Part shown: one piece after another, positions 61,501 through 64,000 of the stretch
Layout: the number at the start of each line of letters is the position of its first letter
Numbering within the stretch: position 1 is the stretch's first letter
Source of the DNA: Thiocapsa imhoffii
GTDB taxonomy: Bacteria; Pseudomonadota; Gammaproteobacteria; Chromatiales; Chromatiaceae
Direction of reading: 5' to 3'
NCBI RefSeq assembly: GCF_016583985.1
Contig: NZ_NRSD01000020.1
Coordinates: 1-64,000 of the forward strand
DNA length: 64,000 nucleotides
Translations under genes and position numbers: made by a program
The notes under the pieces: model-generated
What the model was told of the DNA's origin: nothing
The model's input: only the letters and a program-made list of their open reading frames with translations
Database searches by the model: none

Positions 61501-61952
61501 AACGCGGCACCTTCGATTGCGAGGTCGCCGTCGCCCTCCAGCCGGTCATTCCCGAGGCGCAGCGAGCGTATGCCCTCGGCCTCGAGCCTCAGGACCCGCA
61601 GCTCGCGGCGCAGGAGCGCGGCCAGGTCGAGTTGCAAGGATGCTTGATGCAGGGCGAGGGCGAGGGGCCAGTCCGGGTCGTCGCGCTCGATGCGCAAGTC
61701 CCGCAGCCGAAGCTGTCCGCTCGGGCGAAGGCGTACCGACTCCCAGGCGATGCTCAGGCCGCTGTGCTCGGAAAGACGCTCCTGAAACCAACGGCTGTTC
61801 AGCAGCGGATGGACCGACAGTGCGAGTGCCGCGCTCAGCCCGAGGAGCAGCGCCGTGACGAGGAGCGCCCGCCGTCTGATCGATCCGGGCGGGGCGGAGG
61901 TCTGGTCCTCGGATTCGGACAATCGCCTGTTACTCCGGAAGGAAGGTGTCAT
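58524..61952 (-). CDS. Large AsmA/YdbH-like envelope protein with internal repeats
   Basis: Protein of 1142 aa. A single N-terminal membrane helix (RRRALLVTALLLGLSAALAL, about residues 27-46) precedes a long, beta-strand-rich periplasmic region of the AsmA-like or YdbH-like type, a group of elongated proteins thought to carry phospholipid between membranes. The central part contains three related units, each with a NRYLP motif: AVFSRYLPPGSPVAVRGGLA, GVLNRYLPEQAPFRLRNGSA, SVYNRYLPADAGLALLSGSA, each followed by a LDG/LDLS stretch. It ends at LHLINSPGRSGDNKK. Assignment rests on architecture, not on a clear short motif. ATG 61952 is chosen; the ribosome site is weak. Confidence 0.6.
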   Translation of the reverse strand: MTPSFRSNRRLSESEDQTSAPPGSIRRRALLVTALLLGLSAALALSVHPLLNSRWFQERLSEHSGLSIAWESVRLRPSGQLRLRDLRIERDDPDWPLALALHQASLQLDLAALLRRELRVLRLEAEGIRSLRLGNDRLEGDGDLAIEGAALRGDHLQVDSLRFDLDQASVLREDAVLSRDLAIAAHLQLAPLTLAENPGAQILRFISGDLTLSAKADAWDLFNDDLQEIPWLSLSGYGDLTAALSIDRGHLEPGSRLRLDSPSLGVTLNPGADADGTPRPIGDTSLYRLSGAGRVELQVVSNGEGRTETVLGIDLTDVEMRDQGEDTRFLDSRAFRLESRIAGANLLQPPDRPEQTTLRWTSAVVPDIAVFSRYLPPGSPVAVRGGLAGLDAVLTWEDDRLHGTLDLHGDEVRLTLLETDVEGKLRLDLRINGLNSTDQTLDLSSTRLHLEALADALPDQSAPLITQFSLDDARFRLTRPIAELRAMNQRPDPLPIDGHLRLSGEISHLGFFDAFLGHTLGGRGIRLDGRGTLLTELNIVDSQPASGSRLTVEAGTLSARLLDFEIGGTGALDARWQDGNAGETLTLEARFSEARLRHRDDPRPLLDAADIALDIETPAPSGQALADLSADAARVTLRWDGARMPDVGVLNRYLPEQAPFRLRNGSALSEGLVRLDAQQASGSLRLKGEGISGELFETAVEGGLRLDLALRTLSLDGSMLDLSGTSVELHAAGDARNERLRTTLDLKEARFTDWLDAANKPNRALQGRIALEGRVTQLGFLDNFLPREHGVRVRGEGRIDADLILGHETLAPGSRVRIDATPLQVDFLDYRAEGDGRLSLVTDGRERDPGAALELTLPRFSLGRQAGSESDIEGRNLNLQTRTPSLKRATGANPALNMTTRISLPEAKLMDLSVYNRYLPADAGLALLSGSADLSMLFHLDGHKANGEIDLTSHDTRIRMDTQELGGNLVLEARLREGDIASMTFDASGSRIRLDGMTLTASDGSETADWWAELRLDEARLVWTEPLGLESRLSLGMRDTGLLARLFVAQARERDWLGRLLTVPDVAGTARIRLREESIHLWNARLSAGPLVLFADLKMQDSLLNGELSAVIQPFSVSISLTDSTPKLHLINSPGRSGDNKK

Positions 61953-62034
61953 CCAGCAACTGCAAAAGCGTGAACTTCGCTCAAGAGGGTCTCCCATTTT
62001 GGGAGCATGGTCAATCAACACGGCTCAGGAACAC

Positions 62035-62172
62035 ATGGAGCGCCTGATCGATATCGGGGATTCAGTGCGGTTCCAGATTGCCTCCCGAGCGTGGCAACAT
62101 CAGACGTATGAGTGCGACATCAACCCCGCGAACCAGTCTGTGCTGAGCGTTCGCGTGCGCCCTGCCCGCTGA
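62035..62172 (+). CDS. Possible small protein
   Basis: A 45-codon frame starting MERLIDIGDSVRFQIASRAW and ending LSVRVRPAR. No family recognised. It is soluble, with alternating hydrophobic residues that suggest a small beta structure, and no clear ribosome binding site. It sits in the 390-bp interval between the divergent AsmA-like and kinase genes, which otherwise shows no gene. It may be chance. Confidence 0.25.
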   Translation: MERLIDIGDSVRFQIASRAWQHQTYECDINPANQSVLSVRVRPAR

Positions 62173-62341
62173 TTCGGCGCCGCTGGCGCCGTGATCATGG
62201 CTGCATCAACGCTGGACGAGCCGCCGCCTCGACGACCAGCGGAACGCCGACGGGTGATTCGACCAAGGCTCACCATCGCGGTGCGTCCTGCTATGATCTC
62301 TCCTCATTGGCGTCACGGCACGATGGGATTGCACACCCGGC

Positions 62342-64000
62342 ATGGATCAGCTCTGGAAGCAGATCACCCCCTCGGATTTCGCTTGGGAGCGTGAGGCACT
62401 CGCTTATCTCAAGGCGATGCTGCCCAATCACGAGCCCTATCGCGCCTGGGCGAACTTCGAGTTCATCGCCCTCGACGGCTCCATCAACGAGGTGGATGTC
62501 CTGGTTCTGACGCCCAAGGGACTCTTCCTGGTCGAGATCAAATCCCATCCCGGCGAGATCAGTGGAGATGCGGGGACTTGGGTCTGGACCCACGAGTCTC
62601 GCCGTCGCGTCTTTGACAACCCGCGGCTGCTCGCCGATCGCAAGGCCAAGAAGCTCAAGTCACTGCTGGAGAGCCAGCACTCGGCGCACCTCGGCAACCG
62701 CCAAGGTCGCGGACGTCTGCCCTTCATCGACACCCTGGTCTTCCTCTCCGCCGAGCAGGTGGTGAACACGCTGCAGGGTCCGGCGCGGTTGCAGGTGTGC
62801 ACCCGCTCGAGCATCAAGGATGCGCTCTGCCAGCTCCAACGCGACGGGACCCGTCGCCCGCTCGATCGCCCCGCCTCCAAGGCCGTCGCGCGCGCGCTGG
62901 AGGAGGCCGGCATCAAGGAATCGCCGCGCGCCCGGCGGGTGGGGCTCTATGAACTGGGTGACCTGCTCGACGAGGCGGATCACTTCCAGGACTGGCTCGC
63001 CACCCATAGCGAGACCGGTGTTCAGCGGCGCATTCGCATCTATCTCACCCAAGGCCGGCCCGAGGCTGAAGCCGCGCTCCTGCGTCAGGCCGCGCGCCTG
63101 GAGTTTCGGCTGCTCGAGGGCATCGAACACCCGGGAATTTTGCCGGCCCGTGACTACCAGCAGCATGACCAAGGCCCGGCCCTGGTCTACGACTACGACC
63201 CCGCGCACCTGCGGCTGGATCACTTTCTGGTTGCGCGGGGCGCCGGGCAAGCACTGGATCTGCAGGATGCCCTGACACTCTTGCGCCAGATCGCCGAGGC
63301 GGTGGGCTTCGCCCACGGCAAACACCTCTATCATCGTGCGCTCAGTCCCCAGAGCATTCTCGTGCGCCGCGGCGAGGATGGGATGCTCAGCGCCAAGATC
63401 GCCAACTGGGCCACCGCGCGCCGGACCATGGAGACCGAGCCGCGGACCCGCCTGGCACTCAGCCATCTGAGCGGTCTGCTGCAAGAGGAGGCCGGTCCCT
63501 ATCTCGCGCTCGAGGCCCACGCCGAGGCCTGGGGGGGCGCCACCAGCGACAGCGTCTCGCTCGATGTCTTCTCGCTCGGGGCCATTGCCTATTTGCTCTT
63601 CACCGGTCAGCCGCCTGCCGCAAGTGACCTGGAACTCCAGGATAAACTCAGCAATGGCAAGGGTCTGCAGGTCACCGATGCGCTCAACGGTGCCTGTACC
63701 GAATTGCAATATCTGGTGCAGTACGCCACCCATCCGGATCTTGGCTGCCGGACCGCCTCGGTCGCGGAGTTTCTCGACAATCTGACCGCCGTCGAGGACG
63801 AACTCACCCGTCCCGACAGCGAGCGCCGGGCCGATCCGGCCGCCGCGCTCCCGGGCGAGACCTTCGAGGGCGGCATCCGGGTGCTCAAACGTCTCGGGCG
63901 CGGGGCCAGCTCGGTCACCTTCGTGGTCACGCATCAGGGCCAGGAGCGCGTGCTCAAGCTCGCGGCTACCCCCGAGCACAATGACCGTCTGCGCCAGGAA
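62342..64000 (+). CDS. NERD-domain protein kinase (PglW/MAD6-like), 3' end beyond window
   Basis: The first 553 residues are present and the frame is open at the edge. An N-terminal nuclease-related (NERD) domain reads MDQLWKQITPSDFAWEREAL, RAWANFEFIALDGSINEVDV and LVLTPKGLFLVEIKSHPGE (E-V-D...E-I-K). A first kinase-like domain (about 225-480) has HRALSPQSILV in place of HRD and IANWA in place of DFG, so it is probably a pseudokinase. A second kinase begins GGIRVLKRLGRGASSVTFVV with VLKLA. This NERD-kinase layout is that of PglW (BREX type 2) and MAD6 (methylation-associated defence). It suggests a phage-defence operon continues to the right. Confidence 0.75.
   Translation, partial: MDQLWKQITPSDFAWEREALAYLKAMLPNHEPYRAWANFEFIALDGSINEVDVLVLTPKGLFLVEIKSHPGEISGDAGTWVWTHESRRRVFDNPRLLADRKAKKLKSLLESQHSAHLGNRQGRGRLPFIDTLVFLSAEQVVNTLQGPARLQVCTRSSIKDALCQLQRDGTRRPLDRPASKAVARALEEAGIKESPRARRVGLYELGDLLDEADHFQDWLATHSETGVQRRIRIYLTQGRPEAEAALLRQAARLEFRLLEGIEHPGILPARDYQQHDQGPALVYDYDPAHLRLDHFLVARGAGQALDLQDALTLLRQIAEAVGFAHGKHLYHRALSPQSILVRRGEDGMLSAKIANWATARRTMETEPRTRLALSHLSGLLQEEAGPYLALEAHAEAWGGATSDSVSLDVFSLGAIAYLLFTGQPPAASDLELQDKLSNGKGLQVTDALNGACTELQYLVQYATHPDLGCRTASVAEFLDNLTAVEDELTRPDSERRADPAAALPGETFEGGIRVLKRLGRGASSVTFVVTHQGQERVLKLAATPEHNDRLRQE

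Noticed and set aside
60606..61973. Plus-strand frame of 455 codons
   Set aside because: Antisense shadow of the AsmA-like gene; no start context or motifs.
62660..63979. Minus-strand frame of 439 codons
   Set aside because: Antisense shadow of the NERD-kinase gene, which has clear domain motifs.

Overview
The window looks like chromosomal DNA from a GC-rich gammaproteobacterium, most likely a purple sulfur bacterium or close relative (Chromatiaceae). Reasons: high GC, long GC-rich overlapping frames, a small membrane protein of the family named after Thiocystis violascens (Thivi_2564, 45216-45404), and a dense set of insertion sequences. No rRNA, tRNA or CRISPR array was recognised. All family calls are from reading the sequence; no database search was run.

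Positions 1-22.04 kb are an accessory region. It opens with a partial ISAs1-type insertion sequence, a broken HTH antitoxin and an intact DinJ-YafQ type toxin-antitoxin operon. A complete IS1595-type element (2381-3433) follows. Next is a metabolic and export cassette on the minus strand: an EamA exporter, a SAM methyltransferase split by an ISAzo13-type element, and a cysteine-synthase-like enzyme, with a divergent LysR regulator. Then come a two-gene minus-strand unit (TnsE-like protein plus small zinc ribbon), a LuxR-type quorum regulator without a synthase, and several transposase relics. The region ends with a Tn7-like transposition operon (tnsA, tnsB, tnsC, tniQ; 15626-21593) with a divergent HTH regulator. 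The operon is followed by six 19-bp repeats, mostly 33 bp apart, that form the transposon right end (21785 to about 22038). Diverged copies of that end lie in the same orientation at 3443-3540 and probably 3851-3869, which suggests successive Tn7-like insertions. The left end was not found. A headless glycosidase fragment abuts the right end.

Positions 22.5-35.3 kb are signalling and stress genes. They comprise a CheB-CheR-PAS protein, a PAS-GGDEF-EAL protein, and a soluble PAS/GAF histidine kinase translationally coupled to a FixJ-like regulator. After these comes a run of small stress or envelope genes (CsbD, DUF3309, two small lipoproteins, BON, DUF2333) separated by RNA-type hairpins, and an Anbu proteasome-like protease preceded by a collapsed transglutaminase gene.

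Positions 35.4-52.5 kb are envelope functions: a headless Crp fragment, a giant cyclic beta-1,2-glucan synthase (NdvB type) with two small upstream membrane or periplasmic genes, a Wzx-like flippase, and a TetR-controlled RND efflux pair.

Positions 52.8-64 kb hold a secreted subtilisin-like protease, whose last 283 bp are duplicated 2.9 kb downstream. The two copies bracket an AAA ATPase/nuclease gene and a ParDE module. A large AsmA-like envelope protein follows. The window ends inside a NERD-domain/protein-kinase gene of the PglW/MAD6 type, which suggests a phage-defence locus continues beyond the edge.
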